In this document: positions 16,169 through 24,501 of the stretch, one piece after another
Layout of the letters: each line of letters starts with the position of its first letter
Numbering within the stretch: the stretch's first letter is position 1
DNA from: SAR202 cluster bacterium Io17-Chloro-G6
GTDB taxonomy: Bacteria; Chloroflexota; Dehalococcoidia; UBA3495
NCBI GenBank assembly: GCA_002816585.1
Contig: MUCT01000038.1
Coordinates: 1 to 39,090 of the forward strand
Direction: 5' to 3'
DNA: 39,090 nt
The notes under the pieces: generated by a model
Told to the model about the DNA's origin: nothing
Databases searched by the model: none
The model's input: only the letters and a program-made list of their open reading frames with translations
Program-made: the position numbers and the translations under genes

Positions 16169-17251
16169 TTGGCTGATCAAGAACGGCTGATAAAAACCCT
16201 GATGCACCTGATTAAGATCGACAGTCCCAGCGGCGAGGAAGACGCCATGGACGAAGAAGTAAGCTCGCGGCTGGAAGCACTGGGACTTCAGGTGTACCAC
16301 GACTCTTATAACAACGTGATCGCCAAGCTGGACGGCCAGGGCCAACCGGTGATGCTCTCCGCCCATCTGGACACCGTGGAACCGGGCCGGGGCATCAAGC
16401 CCATCGTTGACGGCGGGGTCCTGAAATCCGACGGGAGCACCATCTTGGGTGGCGACTGTAAAGCCGGGGTGGCTATCGTCCTGGAGGCCATTACGTCGGC
16501 CATGGAATCGGGCGGTGGCAACCGGGCAGTCGAGGTGGTGTTCACCCGCCATGAAGAGGGCGGTCTGGTGGGGGCCCACAATCTGGATTTCGGCATGATT
16601 TCCGCCAAAGAGGGCGTTGTTTTTGACGGCGAGGGGCCTCCCAACCGGGTTTGCGTCTCGGCGCCCTCACAGAACGTGGTCACCGCCACGATCACGGGCC
16701 GCGCCGCCCACGCCGGCCTGGAACCCGAGAAAGGAATCTCCGCTCTGCTGATTGCCGCCGAGATCTTGGGCCGGCTGCCTCTGGGCCGCATCGACGAAGA
16801 GACCACGGCCAATATTGGCCGATTGGAAGGTGGTCTCAAACGCAACATCGTACCTGAAAGAGCATTTCTTGATGGCGAGTTCCGGAGCCGGAACAACGAA
16901 AAGCTGGCGGACTTGGAGCGCAAGTTCCGTGGTGTGTTCGACGAGGTTGCGTCCAGATACCCCGAGGCGGAGATCGCCCTGGATATCGTGAACACCTACC
17001 AGGCGTACCGCATAGGGGCTGACAGCCAAACCGTCGCCACGATCGGCCGTGCCTTGGCGAAAATGGGCCTTGAGCCCGTCTTGGAGTCAACCGGCGGGGG
17101 TTCCGACGCCAACGTATTCGTTGAGCGGGGCATCGAGGCCATCCCAGTGGGCATCGGTGTGAGGGATTTCCATACCACGTGGGAAACAGCGGTGATCTCC
17201 GAGGTCCTCCAGGGCGCGCAGATGTGCGAAGGGATCATTAGAGGGGCTTAG
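16169..17251 (+). CDS. M20-family metallopeptidase (YgeY/PepT/ArgE-like)
   Basis: A zinc-dependent amidohydrolase of 360 residues. Metal and catalytic motifs are in order: SAHLDT with His66 and Asp68, GGDCKAG with Asp96, RHEEGG with Glu129-Glu130, and DFHTTWE near 336. The dimerisation domain is inserted between about 180 and 290 (AAHAGLEPEKGI). Related enzymes are tripeptide aminopeptidases, acetylornithine deacetylases and allantoate or carbamoyl hydrolases; the substrate is open. The start is TTG at 16169, with GGGAGA 6 nt before it. It follows the DUF3644 gene by 38 nt but has the normal base composition, so the two probably do not share an origin. Confidence 0.85.
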   Translation: MADQERLIKTLMHLIKIDSPSGEEDAMDEEVSSRLEALGLQVYHDSYNNVIAKLDGQGQPVMLSAHLDTVEPGRGIKPIVDGGVLKSDGSTILGGDCKAGVAIVLEAITSAMESGGGNRAVEVVFTRHEEGGLVGAHNLDFGMISAKEGVVFDGEGPPNRVCVSAPSQNVVTATITGRAAHAGLEPEKGISALLIAAEILGRLPLGRIDEETTANIGRLEGGLKRNIVPERAFLDGEFRSRNNEKLADLERKFRGVFDEVASRYPEAEIALDIVNTYQAYRIGADSQTVATIGRALAKMGLEPVLESTGGGSDANVFVERGIEAIPVGIGVRDFHTTWETAVISEVLQGAQMCEGIIRGA

Positions 17252-17352
17252 CCGGTAAGGACAACCTAGTTGACCGGCAAAGCATATGGCACAGATAATA
17301 TCTTGAGGCGGTGGTGTGTCGACCAATGATCGGACCCTCTCCCGGGTACTAA

Positions 17353-17571
17353 GGTGGCACATCTGATGCGAATATTTCATTCAACCCCCTTCGTCAATTG
17401 CTGTTGCGCCTAGGGTTCGAGGAGCGGGTTAGAGGCAGCCACCATATCTTTCGAAAAGACTGTGTAGAAGAGTTGATCAACTTGCAGAGAGATGGCAGCA
17501 AGGCAAAGGTCTATCAAGTCCGCCAAGTAAGAGCCATGATCGTAAGATACGGGCATAACAACGAGGGCTGA
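17353..17571 (+). pseudogene. hicA: HicA-type toxin reading frame, 5' end damaged or start unclear
   Basis: The frame after a TAA at 17350-17352 reads GGTSDANISFNPLRQLLLR then LGFEERVRGSHHIFRKD and ends RAMIVRYGHNNEG. The GSHHIF motif carries the HicA catalytic His, and the whole matches the HicA subfamily whose N-terminus normally continues upstream of GTSDANI. Here the stop codon cuts that off and no ATG is in frame; possible starts are ATT 17374, TTG 17398 or TTG 17404, all with poor ribosome binding sites. A shine-like AAGGTGG (17351-17357) leads instead to an out-of-frame ATG at 17366. HicA is an mRNA interferase. The stop overlaps the hicB start. Confidence 0.6.
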
Positions 17572-17783
17572 TGCACAAATATGAAATAATTATCTACTGG
17601 TCCGAAGAAGACAAGACTTTCGTGGCAGAGGTGCCGGAGCTTCCAGGGTGTATCGCCCACGGGAATTCGCAAGAAGCAGCACTAGCCAGCGCCCAAGATG
17701 CAGTCCAACTCTGGATCGATACCGCAATGGAGTTCGGCGACGCCGTTCCCGAACCTAAGGGCCGACGTCTCATGTTGGCTTGA
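17571..17783 (+). CDS. hicB: HicB-family antitoxin
   Basis: The 70-residue product has the classic HicB partial RNase H-like fold: YEIIIYWSEEDKTFVAEVPELPGC, then IAHGNSQEAALASAQDAVQLWIDTA and the C-terminal PEPKGRRLM. It lacks a DNA-binding tail of the longer HicB type. The ATG overlaps the hicA stop (TGATG), so the pair is translationally coupled in the order toxin-antitoxin. HicB neutralises HicA by direct binding. If hicA is dead, hicB would be a leftover or act in trans. Confidence 0.85.
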   Translation: MHKYEIIIYWSEEDKTFVAEVPELPGCIAHGNSQEAALASAQDAVQLWIDTAMEFGDAVPEPKGRRLMLA

Positions 17784-17844
17784 TCTCTTTCTGAATCAGC
17801 GCCCCAAAATTCATACCGGCTACCATGCCGTAAAGGATAGTCAT

Positions 17845-18270
17845 ATGCAAGAACAGCCCAGTGAGAAATCGATCCAGAGAATGCGGGTATTCGTTGAAAA
17901 ATACTGCGACAAATCTGGAACCACTGTCTCTCCTGTCGAAGGGGTTACGGAGCAAGTCATTCTAGGTTTAGCCCAAAATATCGACGAGATTGGACGGCCT
18001 CTCTGTCCTTGCCGTTTCTATCCAGACAAAAAAGAGGAGATAACCCACCGCACCTGGATCTGCGCCTGCGACGACATGCAGATCTATAAATACTGCCATT
18101 GCCTATTATTCGTAAATAAGGATGGGTACCCCATCACTGAGTATCTCCCAGAAGGCCACGAAGCACTAGAAACGTACGGTCTGATCAAGGACCCGGACCC
18201 AGAAAAAGGCCGGCCGCTAAGGCATAAAGCGGAGGAAAGGGAGCAAGAGCGGATCAACCGGCCCTCCTGA
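17845..18270 (+). CDS. ftrC: Ferredoxin:thioredoxin reductase catalytic subunit-like protein
   Basis: The 141-residue protein has six cysteines at 54, 56, 73, 75, 84 and 86 in the patterns CPC, CAC and CHC. Their spacing equals that of the catalytic subunit of ferredoxin:thioredoxin reductase, in which four ligate a 4Fe-4S cluster and two (here corresponding to Cys56 and Cys86) form the redox-active disulfide. It would pass electrons from ferredoxin to thioredoxin. No variable-subunit, thioredoxin or ferredoxin gene is adjacent. The C-terminal ~25 residues are charged and probably disordered. AAAGGA at 7 nt supports ATG 17845; the longer frame upstream overlaps hicB and is a shadow. Confidence 0.85.
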   Translation: MQEQPSEKSIQRMRVFVEKYCDKSGTTVSPVEGVTEQVILGLAQNIDEIGRPLCPCRFYPDKKEEITHRTWICACDDMQIYKYCHCLLFVNKDGYPITEYLPEGHEALETYGLIKDPDPEKGRPLRHKAEEREQERINRPS

Positions 18271-18314
18271 CCGGCCAAGACTACCCAAATTAATTCACGC
18301 ACTGGAGAGTTCAG

Positions 18315-19595
18315 ATGTCCACGATCAACAAGAAGCGACAGTTGGGACGCCAAGTTTCCATCGTAGGCGCAGGTTTGTCCCAATTCGGGGCCTTCCCCGA
18401 GAAGGACAGCCGGGACCTGTTCGTTGAGGCCTTCCAGGACATGGTCCAGAGCATGGACCACGGCTTTGACATCGAAGACATCGAGTGCGCCTACGTGGGC
18501 AATTACTCCTCCGACCTCTTCGAGCATCAGGGCCACACCGCGCCCATCGTGGCTGACTGGCTGGGCATCACGCCGATTCCGATCACCCGCATCGAGAATG
18601 CCTGCGCCAGCAGCGGCAGCGCCCTCCGCGAAGGTGTCATGGCCATCGCCAGTGGAATGTACGACGTTGTCCTGGTGGGTGGTATGGAGAAGATGACCAA
18701 TCTGCCGACGGACGGCGTCACCGACGTGTTGGCGTCGGCGGCCGACGGCCTCTACGAGGTTCCCGCCGGGCTGACCTTCCCTGGCATCTTCGGCGCCATC
18801 GCCAAGGCCCACATGGACCGCTACGAGACGAACCTCGACCACCTGTTGAAAGTGGGCATCAAGAACCACGAAAACGGCGCTCTCAATCCCAAGGCCCAAT
18901 TCCAACAGACCATCACGACCATGATGGAGCGGCGCAAAGCCCGGGCCGAGGAGCGAGGCCAAACCGTTCCCGATTGGAAGTCCGACCTGGATTTCCTCAA
19001 CGACGCCCAGGCCAATCCCTGGATCGCCTGGCCGCTACGGCTATACGACTGCGCACCGATCACTGACGGCGCGTCCTGCGTGCTGCTGGTATCGGAGGAC
19101 ATCGCCCATAACTTTACTGAAACGCCGATCAGCATCGCGGGAATCGGCCAAGCCACCGGCAAACCACTCCACGACTCGGAAGAGCTCACATCGCTGTCCG
19201 CAGCCAAGGCCGCTGCCCAGCAGGCCTACGACATGGCCGGCATCACCGTGGCGGACATCGACCTGGCGGAGGTCCACGATTGCTTTACTATCGCTGAGAT
19301 CGTTGCCACCGAAGACCTGGGCTTCTTCGCGCCGGGCGAGGGCCCAAGGGCGGTGGACGAAGGACGGACCGCCCTTGGTGGCGATCATCCCATCAACACT
19401 TCCGGCGGCTTGAAGGCCAAAGGACACCCAGTGGGCGCGTCGGGAGTCGGGCAAGTCATAGAGATCTACCACCAACTGCGCGGCGAGGCCGGAGCGCGTC
19501 AGGTGAAAAAGACCAACCCGACGGTCGGTCTGACTCACAACGTGGGCGGCACCGGCGGCACGTGCGTCGTCAATGTGCTGCGGCGGGACTCGTAA
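18315..19595 (+). CDS. Thiolase-family acetyl-CoA acetyltransferase (SCP-x-like)
   Basis: The 426-residue protein has the thiolase fold. The nucleophile is Cys97 in ENACASSGSA; the second catalytic block is EVHDCFTIAE, followed by GGLKAKGHPVGASG with the catalytic His and Cys417 in GGTGGTCVVN. Such SCP-x-type thiolases usually act with a DUF35 partner in beta-oxidation-like or acyl-CoA degradation steps. The DUF35 gene begins 3 nt after the stop codon, so the two are one operon and probably one complex. The chain length and substrate are unknown. GGAGAG precedes ATG 18315. Confidence 0.9.
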   Translation: MSTINKKRQLGRQVSIVGAGLSQFGAFPEKDSRDLFVEAFQDMVQSMDHGFDIEDIECAYVGNYSSDLFEHQGHTAPIVADWLGITPIPITRIENACASSGSALREGVMAIASGMYDVVLVGGMEKMTNLPTDGVTDVLASAADGLYEVPAGLTFPGIFGAIAKAHMDRYETNLDHLLKVGIKNHENGALNPKAQFQQTITTMMERRKARAEERGQTVPDWKSDLDFLNDAQANPWIAWPLRLYDCAPITDGASCVLLVSEDIAHNFTETPISIAGIGQATGKPLHDSEELTSLSAAKAAAQQAYDMAGITVADIDLAEVHDCFTIAEIVATEDLGFFAPGEGPRAVDEGRTALGGDHPINTSGGLKAKGHPVGASGVGQVIEIYHQLRGEAGARQVKKTNPTVGLTHNVGGTGGTCVVNVLRRDS

Positions 19596-19597
19596 TC

Positions 19598-20005
19598 ATG
19601 GCCAGTGAATTCAACTCCACCGCCTTCTACAACAACCTGAAAGATGAGCAGAAGCTCGTGGGCGTGAAGTGCCAGGCCTGCGGTCATCTATCCCCCGAGC
19701 CCCGGCCCATGTGCCCAGAGTGCCACGGGTTCGACATGGAATGGCACCAGTTCAGCGGAAAGGCCAAGCTGAACACCTTCACCTGCATTTCGATAGTACC
19801 GGTCGCGATGGCCGCGAAAGGTTACGGGCGGGACAAGCCTTATTGCACCGGGATCGTCACCCTGGAAGAGGGTCCACGCATCAGCGCCAGGATCAACGGG
19901 GTCGACGGCTCAAATCCCCAGAGCATCAAGACCAGTATGGACGTGGTATTGGACCTTGAAGACCTGGACGAAGAGTCGCCATCTTTGGCCTTCAAACCCG
20001 CCTAA
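19598..20005 (+). CDS. DUF35 Zn-ribbon/OB-fold protein, partner of the thiolase
   Basis: The 135-residue protein has a rubredoxin-like zinc ribbon with CQAC (25-28) and CPEC (39-42), followed by an OB-fold (about 50-125) containing YCTGIVTLEEGPRISARI. This is the DUF35 architecture; such proteins bind thiolases or HMG-CoA synthases and are thought to channel acyl-CoA. ATG 19598 lies 2 nt after the thiolase TAA. A strong hairpin terminator follows. Confidence 0.9.
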   Translation: MASEFNSTAFYNNLKDEQKLVGVKCQACGHLSPEPRPMCPECHGFDMEWHQFSGKAKLNTFTCISIVPVAMAAKGYGRDKPYCTGIVTLEEGPRISARINGVDGSNPQSIKTSMDVVLDLEDLDEESPSLAFKPA

Positions 20006-20024
20006 TAATCATCAGCCAGGCGCC

Positions 20025-20065
20025 AAATAAGAAATGCCCGGTCAATGACTGGGCATTTCTTATTT
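20025..20065. terminator. Strong bidirectional terminator
   Basis: AAATAAGAAATGCCC (20025-20039) and GGGCATTTCTTATTT (20051-20065) are fully complementary over 15 bp, with further pairing in the loop and T-rich flanks on both strands. It separates the DUF35 gene from the convergent VOC gene. Confidence 0.8.
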
Positions 20066-20121
20066 TTGTATAGAATCGGTTCCAGGGCCGTCAGCCGACA
20101 TGAAAACCCGGCTGAGCCGGC

Positions 20122-20547
20122 CTAGTCGAAGCCGCGGGTGCCGGCCCAACCGTGCTGAGAGACATCGATCATCTCACCGTTGGGGCCGGTGTACTTGATC
20201 TCGACATTTTGGTGGCGGGGTCCGCCCATTCCCACGCCCAAAGCCTTATTGACCTCGTCCATGGGGGCGGAATTGTGGGCGGCCAACTTCTTCTCAACGT
20301 CTTCGAGGTCCTCGACCTCAAAGCCGATGTGGTGGATACCGCTGTAGTCCTTGCCGCGTTCTCCGGCCACCGCGTCGTTCTGGAAATTTAAGATGGCCAT
20401 GTTCACGCTGCCGTCGCTGAGGAAATAGCCTTGGGCGTTGGCGCTTTCCAACTGGGCGATCTCACGCAGCCCGAAAACTTCTTTGTAAAACTCGGCGGTC
20501 TTGGCCGCATCCTGAGTGGCAATGGCGATGTGCTTTATTTTGGGCAT
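20122..20547 (-). CDS. VOC-family protein (glyoxalase/dioxygenase superfamily)
   Basis: The 141-residue protein has two beta-alpha-beta-beta-beta modules. His6 in MPKIKHIAIATQDAAKT, HHIGFEVEDLEDVEKKL in the middle and VEIKYTGPNGEMIDVSQH at the end are typical VOC metal-site segments. It could be a glyoxalase-like lyase, an epimerase or an extradiol-type enzyme; the sequence does not decide. AGGAGAG lies 8 nt upstream of the ATG on the minus strand. The gene stands alone, convergent with the thiolase operon. Confidence 0.85.
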   Translation of the reverse strand: MPKIKHIAIATQDAAKTAEFYKEVFGLREIAQLESANAQGYFLSDGSVNMAILNFQNDAVAGERGKDYSGIHHIGFEVEDLEDVEKKLAAHNSAPMDEVNKALGVGMGGPRHQNVEIKYTGPNGEMIDVSQHGWAGTRGFD

Positions 20548-20829
20548 TTCGCAATCTCTCCTGCTGGTATTGGCTTGCGGGTTTTTGCTTGCGGGTTTTT
20601 ACTTAAACGGGCCCGAAAGTCGGGCGGAAGTTAACCAAAGATACCACGTTTGTTCGGCTCGTGTCACTTTGCCCGCCGTGAATATTTTTTCTGCGCAATC
20701 CAATTACAGCTTCCAGGTTTACACCATGCCACGTTGATCCTACAATGTACGTTCCTCAACCAACGTTGCTTCGTGGCCGGGAATGAGTCGATGGCTACGA
20801 GGCGGCAACAAACAGACGAAGATTCCGAT

Positions 20830-21333
20830 ATGAAAACCGTAAATATCATCATCGAAAATATGGGGACCCAAGACTGGGAAGCGGTCAGGGATATATACCA
20901 AGAGGGTATTGCCACCGGGAACGCCACGGTCGAGACCCATGCCCCTGCCTGGGAGCGATGGAACAGCGTTCACCGCCCTGATTGCCGTTTGGTAGCCAAA
21001 GATGGTGACCGCGTGGTTGGCTGGGCCGCTCTTAGTCCTGTTTCGAGCCGGGAGGCTTACTCTGGAGTGGCCGAGGTGAGCGTCTACGTCGCCGACGACT
21101 CAAGGGGCATGGGAGTTGGTAAACTCATGCTAAAGTCCCTGGTTTCAACATCGGAAGCCGCTGGAGTCTGGACGCTCCAAGCTAGTATCTTCGTGGAAAA
21201 CGAAGCCAGTATCGCCATTCACACGGCCTGTGGATTCCGAACCGTAGGCACCAGGGAACGGATCGGGTGCCTCAACGGCCGCTGGCGCGACACCCTTCTC
21301 ATGGAGCGGCGCAGCGATGTTGCCGGCGCCTAA
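20830..21333 (+). CDS. GNAT acetyltransferase, phosphinothricin/methionine-sulfone acetyltransferase-like
   Basis: A GCN5-type N-acetyltransferase of 167 residues. The acetyl-CoA-binding turn is RGMGVGKLML, preceded by the VAEVSVYVADD strand and followed by the ASIFVENEASIAIHTACGFR block found in PAT/MddA-like enzymes. The N-terminus IYQEGIATGNATVET also fits that branch. It would acetylate a small amino-group substrate, possibly methionine sulfone or a related amino acid analogue. The start is uncertain: ATG 20830 has a weak site, and ATG 20791 would add 13 residues. It is not fused or paired with other genes. Confidence 0.8.
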   Translation: MKTVNIIIENMGTQDWEAVRDIYQEGIATGNATVETHAPAWERWNSVHRPDCRLVAKDGDRVVGWAALSPVSSREAYSGVAEVSVYVADDSRGMGVGKLMLKSLVSTSEAAGVWTLQASIFVENEASIAIHTACGFRTVGTRERIGCLNGRWRDTLLMERRSDVAGA

Positions 21334-21516
21334 CTTCCCCTGAGCCCTCGCAGGCTCGCATCCCCGCACCAATCCGCCTCTGACGCCGCATGATAGAATA
21401 GTCTCGGCCGCCGGCCTGCCCCTGCGTTAGAATGACGATGGGTGCAGCCGCTTTGCGGACCTCGGAGTTCCAGATGTCGTCAAAGACGTCCCGGAACACT
21501 CACGGAGGATGTATCG

Positions 21517-22689
21517 ATGGCAGTCCCAAAACGCATGAAATTTGGCGTCTTCATGGCACCCTTCCACCGGGTGGGCGAAAATCCCACTCTAGCCTTGGAA
21601 CGGGACCTGGAGCTGTTGCAGTGGATCGACACACTGGGCTTCGACGAGGCCTACATCGGTGAGCACCACAGCGCCGGATGGGAGACCATCGCGTCGCCGG
21701 AGTTGTTCATGGCCACGGCCGCCGAGCGCACCCGCCACATCCGGCTGGGCACCGGCGTAACCAGCCTGCCCTACCACCATCCCTTCATGGTGGCCAACCG
21801 CATGGTCCAACTCGACCATTTGACCCGGGGCCGGGTGATATTGGGTTGTGGCCCAGGCGCCTTGGCATCGGACGCGCTGATGCTGGGCATCAAACCAGAG
21901 AGACAACGGGCAATGATGGAAGAGTCTCTGGACGCCATCGTCCGGCTCATGTCCGACTCCGAGCCCTTCTCCTGCAAGACCGACTGGTTCGAGATGAACG
22001 AAGCGGTGCTGCAACTGCGCCCGTACCAGGACCCAATCGTTCCTGTGGCGGTGGCCTCGGTGGAATCGCCTGCTGGTGTCACCCTGGCCGGGAAACACGG
22101 GGCTTCGGTCCTTTCGCTAAGCGTCCCGCGGGACACCATCCGAAAGACCTCCCTGGCCGAGCTGTGGGCCATCGCAGAGGAGACGGCAGCCGAGCACGAC
22201 AAGACCATGCACCGGGAAGACTGGGGCATAGTCATGGGCATGCACCTAGCGGACACCAAAGAGCAGGCTCTCAAGGACATCCGCGAGGGCAGCGCCAGGG
22301 TAGTCACCGAATATTTTGGGGAAACCTTGGGTAACTCGGTTCCGGACGTGCCCCGTGACCAGATCGTGGACTACATGGTGGACCACAACCAGTGGATCGT
22401 CGGAACTCCCGACGACTGCATCGCCGGCATCGAGCGGCTCCAGGAGATCACCGGCGGCTTTGGTAAGTTCATGATGCGGGTTGAAGACTGGGCCCCGCGG
22501 GACAAGATTCACCGCAGCTACGAGCTCTTGGCCCGCTACGTGATGCCCCATTTCCAAGGAAGTGTGGAGGGAATCCGCATCTCCCGCGATTGGGCCAGCG
22601 AGCGCAAAGAGGCCCTCCAACAGAACCGCTATGTCGGCATCAAGGCCGCCACGGACCGGTTCGACGCCGACAGAGGCAACGGTAGATAG
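21517..22689 (+). CDS. LLM-class flavin-dependent oxidoreductase (luciferase-like)
   Basis: The 390-residue protein is a bacterial-luciferase-like TIM-barrel monooxygenase. It begins MAVPKRMKFGVFMAPFHRVGENP and has EAYIGEHHSAGWE near 48-60, the IRLGTGVTSLPYHHPFMVA strand, and the DHLTRGRVILGCGPG flavin-phosphate region. Such enzymes use reduced FMN (often from a separate reductase) to oxygenate an organic substrate; the substrate is unknown. GGAGG 8 nt before ATG 21517 fixes the start, not the upstream in-frame ATG at 21442. Confidence 0.88.
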   Translation: MAVPKRMKFGVFMAPFHRVGENPTLALERDLELLQWIDTLGFDEAYIGEHHSAGWETIASPELFMATAAERTRHIRLGTGVTSLPYHHPFMVANRMVQLDHLTRGRVILGCGPGALASDALMLGIKPERQRAMMEESLDAIVRLMSDSEPFSCKTDWFEMNEAVLQLRPYQDPIVPVAVASVESPAGVTLAGKHGASVLSLSVPRDTIRKTSLAELWAIAEETAAEHDKTMHREDWGIVMGMHLADTKEQALKDIREGSARVVTEYFGETLGNSVPDVPRDQIVDYMVDHNQWIVGTPDDCIAGIERLQEITGGFGKFMMRVEDWAPRDKIHRSYELLARYVMPHFQGSVEGIRISRDWASERKEALQQNRYVGIKAATDRFDADRGNGR

Positions 22690-22788
22690 CCATAACCTAA
22701 CAGAGCTCAACCTACAGTTCTCCGAGAACTCGAATAGATACGCATGTATGCTGACGCCGCCGTTCCAGATTTCACGGGAATGACGGAC

Positions 22789-22824
22789 AGGGCTTTGTCG
22801 TTAAACAGCGGCAGAGCCCTTCTC
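22789..22824 (+). terminator. Terminator-like hairpin after the LLM gene
   Basis: AGGGCT (22789-22794) pairs with AGCCCT (22815-22820), extended inward by interrupted TG/CA and CG/CG pairs. Only TTCT follows, so the T-tract is weak. Confidence 0.45.
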
Positions 22825-22944
22825 CATGCGTTCCCTATACCATTTGCCATCCCCTACACCCGCACCACTCTAAGAGATCCCCAAGCGCTCTTGTGTTTGC
22901 CATGAATCTCTGTCGCGTCACGGTTCGTAGAAATATTATCTGTC

Positions 22945-22953
22945 TGTTATATT
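22945..22953 (+). promoter_or_regulatory. Possible extended -10 promoter for pyk (TGTTATATT)
   Basis: TG-T-TATATT is an extended -10 with a poor -35 (TTCGTA) 18 nt upstream. Transcription would begin near 22960, leaving about 95 nt of leader before pyk. Confidence 0.35.
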
Positions 22954-23054
22954 TTTCTTAAGCAATAATAAAAAACTCAAGAAGGGCAGTTTGGGAATGA
23001 CTGACCGCCCCGGATCCAAGTCCGACGCGGTCAAAGCCCAACAAGGTACACCCC

Positions 23055-24497
23055 ATGCGCAAGACAAAGATCATCGTCACTATCGGCCCGTCCTCCAACG
23101 ACCCAGACATCCTGGACCAGCTAATCGCCCAGGGAATCGACTGCGCCAGGCTTAATTTCTCCCACGGGACTCTGGCCGAACACGCGGAGGTGATCGCCAA
23201 CATCAGGCGGTTGTCCCAGAAGCATGGGCGCCCGGTCGCGATCCTCCAGGACCTTGGCGGCATCAAACTTCGCCTGGGGCGTCTTGAAGAACCGGTCTTG
23301 CTCAATCCGGGCGACGAGATAAGCTTGGTTCCCGAAAATGAGACTCAGGAATTGGGTGTTCTGCCGTTCCCACAGCCGGGGGCATTTAGAAACATTGCGG
23401 CCGGGCACAACATCTTCATCGCCGACGGCACGGTCCGGCTGGCGGTTACGGCGGCTAGCCCATCCAGGGTGGAGACCACCGTACAATCTGCAGGGGTCGT
23501 TTCTTCCTTCAAAGGCGTTAATCTTCCCGGCGTGCCCATCGATGATCCGGTATTGACCGAACAAGACAAAGTCGCTCTCCAATTCGGGGTCGAGCAAGGA
23601 GTCGATTGGGTCGCCTTGTCATTTGTGCGCACCGCCGACGACATCCTTTACGCCCGGGAGCACCTGAACGCCGCCGGCAGCAAGGCGCTGGTGATGGCAA
23701 AATTGGAACGGGGCGAAGGTGTGGACAACATCGACTCCATCCTACCCGAGGTCGATGGCATCATGGTTGCCCGGGGAGACCTGGGGGTTGAGATTCCCAT
23801 GGAGCAGGTTCCGATCGTCCAGAAGCAGTTGGTGGCCAAGTCCAATGAAGCGGGCAAGGTATCGGTCATCGCCACCCAGATGCTCTGGTCCATGGTTGTT
23901 GCGCCGGCGCCGACGCGGGCTGAAATCTCAGACGTGACCAACGCCGTTCTGGACCGCTGCGACGCCATCATGTTCTCCGATGAGACAGCGGTAGGCCAGC
24001 ACCCTCTTGAAGCCTTCAAGGTGGCCGATGCCACAGTTAAGGAAACTGAGAAGATCTACCCATTCTTCAGCGACCTGAGTTCCCGGGACCGCACCCAGGC
24101 CATCACCTCCGCGGCCGCGCGGTTGGTCCGTTCCTTGGGCGCCAAGCCCGTAGTGGTGACCAGCACCGGACGGGCTGCGCTGGAACTCTCCAGATACCGG
24201 CCCAATGCCGACGTGCTGGCCTTTTCCCACGATTCGGCCGTGCTCCAGAAGCTCTGCCTGGGATGGGGAATCCGTCCAGGCGGGGTCATACCGCCCCAAC
24301 AAGACATAGCTGAATTAGTGGGATCGGTCATCAGAACAGGCCTGGAAGGCGGAGTTATCGAATCGACCGACGTGGTGACCATCGTCCATGGATTCTTGCC
24401 CGGAGTGTCGGGAACCACCAACGCCGTGCAAGTTCTGGACATGCGGGAATACCTGGCCCATGTCAAAGAAGAGCGCACTGCCACCGCCAATAAATAG
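23055..24497 (+). CDS. pyk: Pyruvate kinase
   Basis: Pyruvate kinase makes ATP and pyruvate from phosphoenolpyruvate and ADP at the end of glycolysis. The 480-residue enzyme starts MRKTKIIVTIGPSSND and has RLNFSHGT near 34, the B-domain, the LSFVRTADD strand, MAKLERGEGVDNID, the metal/substrate loop MVARGDLGVEIP, and a C-domain with TSTGRAALELSRYRP. Differences from the usual motifs are ATQMLWSM (usually ATQMLESM) and FSDETAVG (usually LSGETA.G), so this is a divergent branch. The lipoprotein gene follows closely and may overlap the pyk end, depending on its start. Confidence 0.93.
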   Translation: MRKTKIIVTIGPSSNDPDILDQLIAQGIDCARLNFSHGTLAEHAEVIANIRRLSQKHGRPVAILQDLGGIKLRLGRLEEPVLLNPGDEISLVPENETQELGVLPFPQPGAFRNIAAGHNIFIADGTVRLAVTAASPSRVETTVQSAGVVSSFKGVNLPGVPIDDPVLTEQDKVALQFGVEQGVDWVALSFVRTADDILYAREHLNAAGSKALVMAKLERGEGVDNIDSILPEVDGIMVARGDLGVEIPMEQVPIVQKQLVAKSNEAGKVSVIATQMLWSMVVAPAPTRAEISDVTNAVLDRCDAIMFSDETAVGQHPLEAFKVADATVKETEKIYPFFSDLSSRDRTQAITSAAARLVRSLGAKPVVVTSTGRAALELSRYRPNADVLAFSHDSAVLQKLCLGWGIRPGGVIPPQQDIAELVGSVIRTGLEGGVIESTDVVTIVHGFLPGVSGTTNAVQVLDMREYLAHVKEERTATANK

Positions 24498-24501
24498 TCC
24501 C

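Larger units (their letters stand above)
22690..23054. other. Intergenic region before pyk
   Basis: About 365 nt without a gene. It contains a terminator-like hairpin (22789-22820) and an AT-rich stretch (about 22925-22980) with an extended -10 promoter for pyk. I see nothing else in it. Confidence 0.6.

Noticed and set aside
16306..16995. Minus-strand open frame of 229 codons
   Set aside because: Antisense to the M20 peptidase with complete metal-site motifs; Ser/Arg-rich shadow.
17251..17278. GCCGGT/ACCGGC hairpin after the M20 gene as a terminator
   Set aside because: No T-run follows and the loop is long; insufficient to call.
18084..18962. Long minus-strand open frame of 292 codons
   Set aside because: Antisense to the FTR and thiolase genes, whose catalytic motifs are intact; a high-GC shadow frame.
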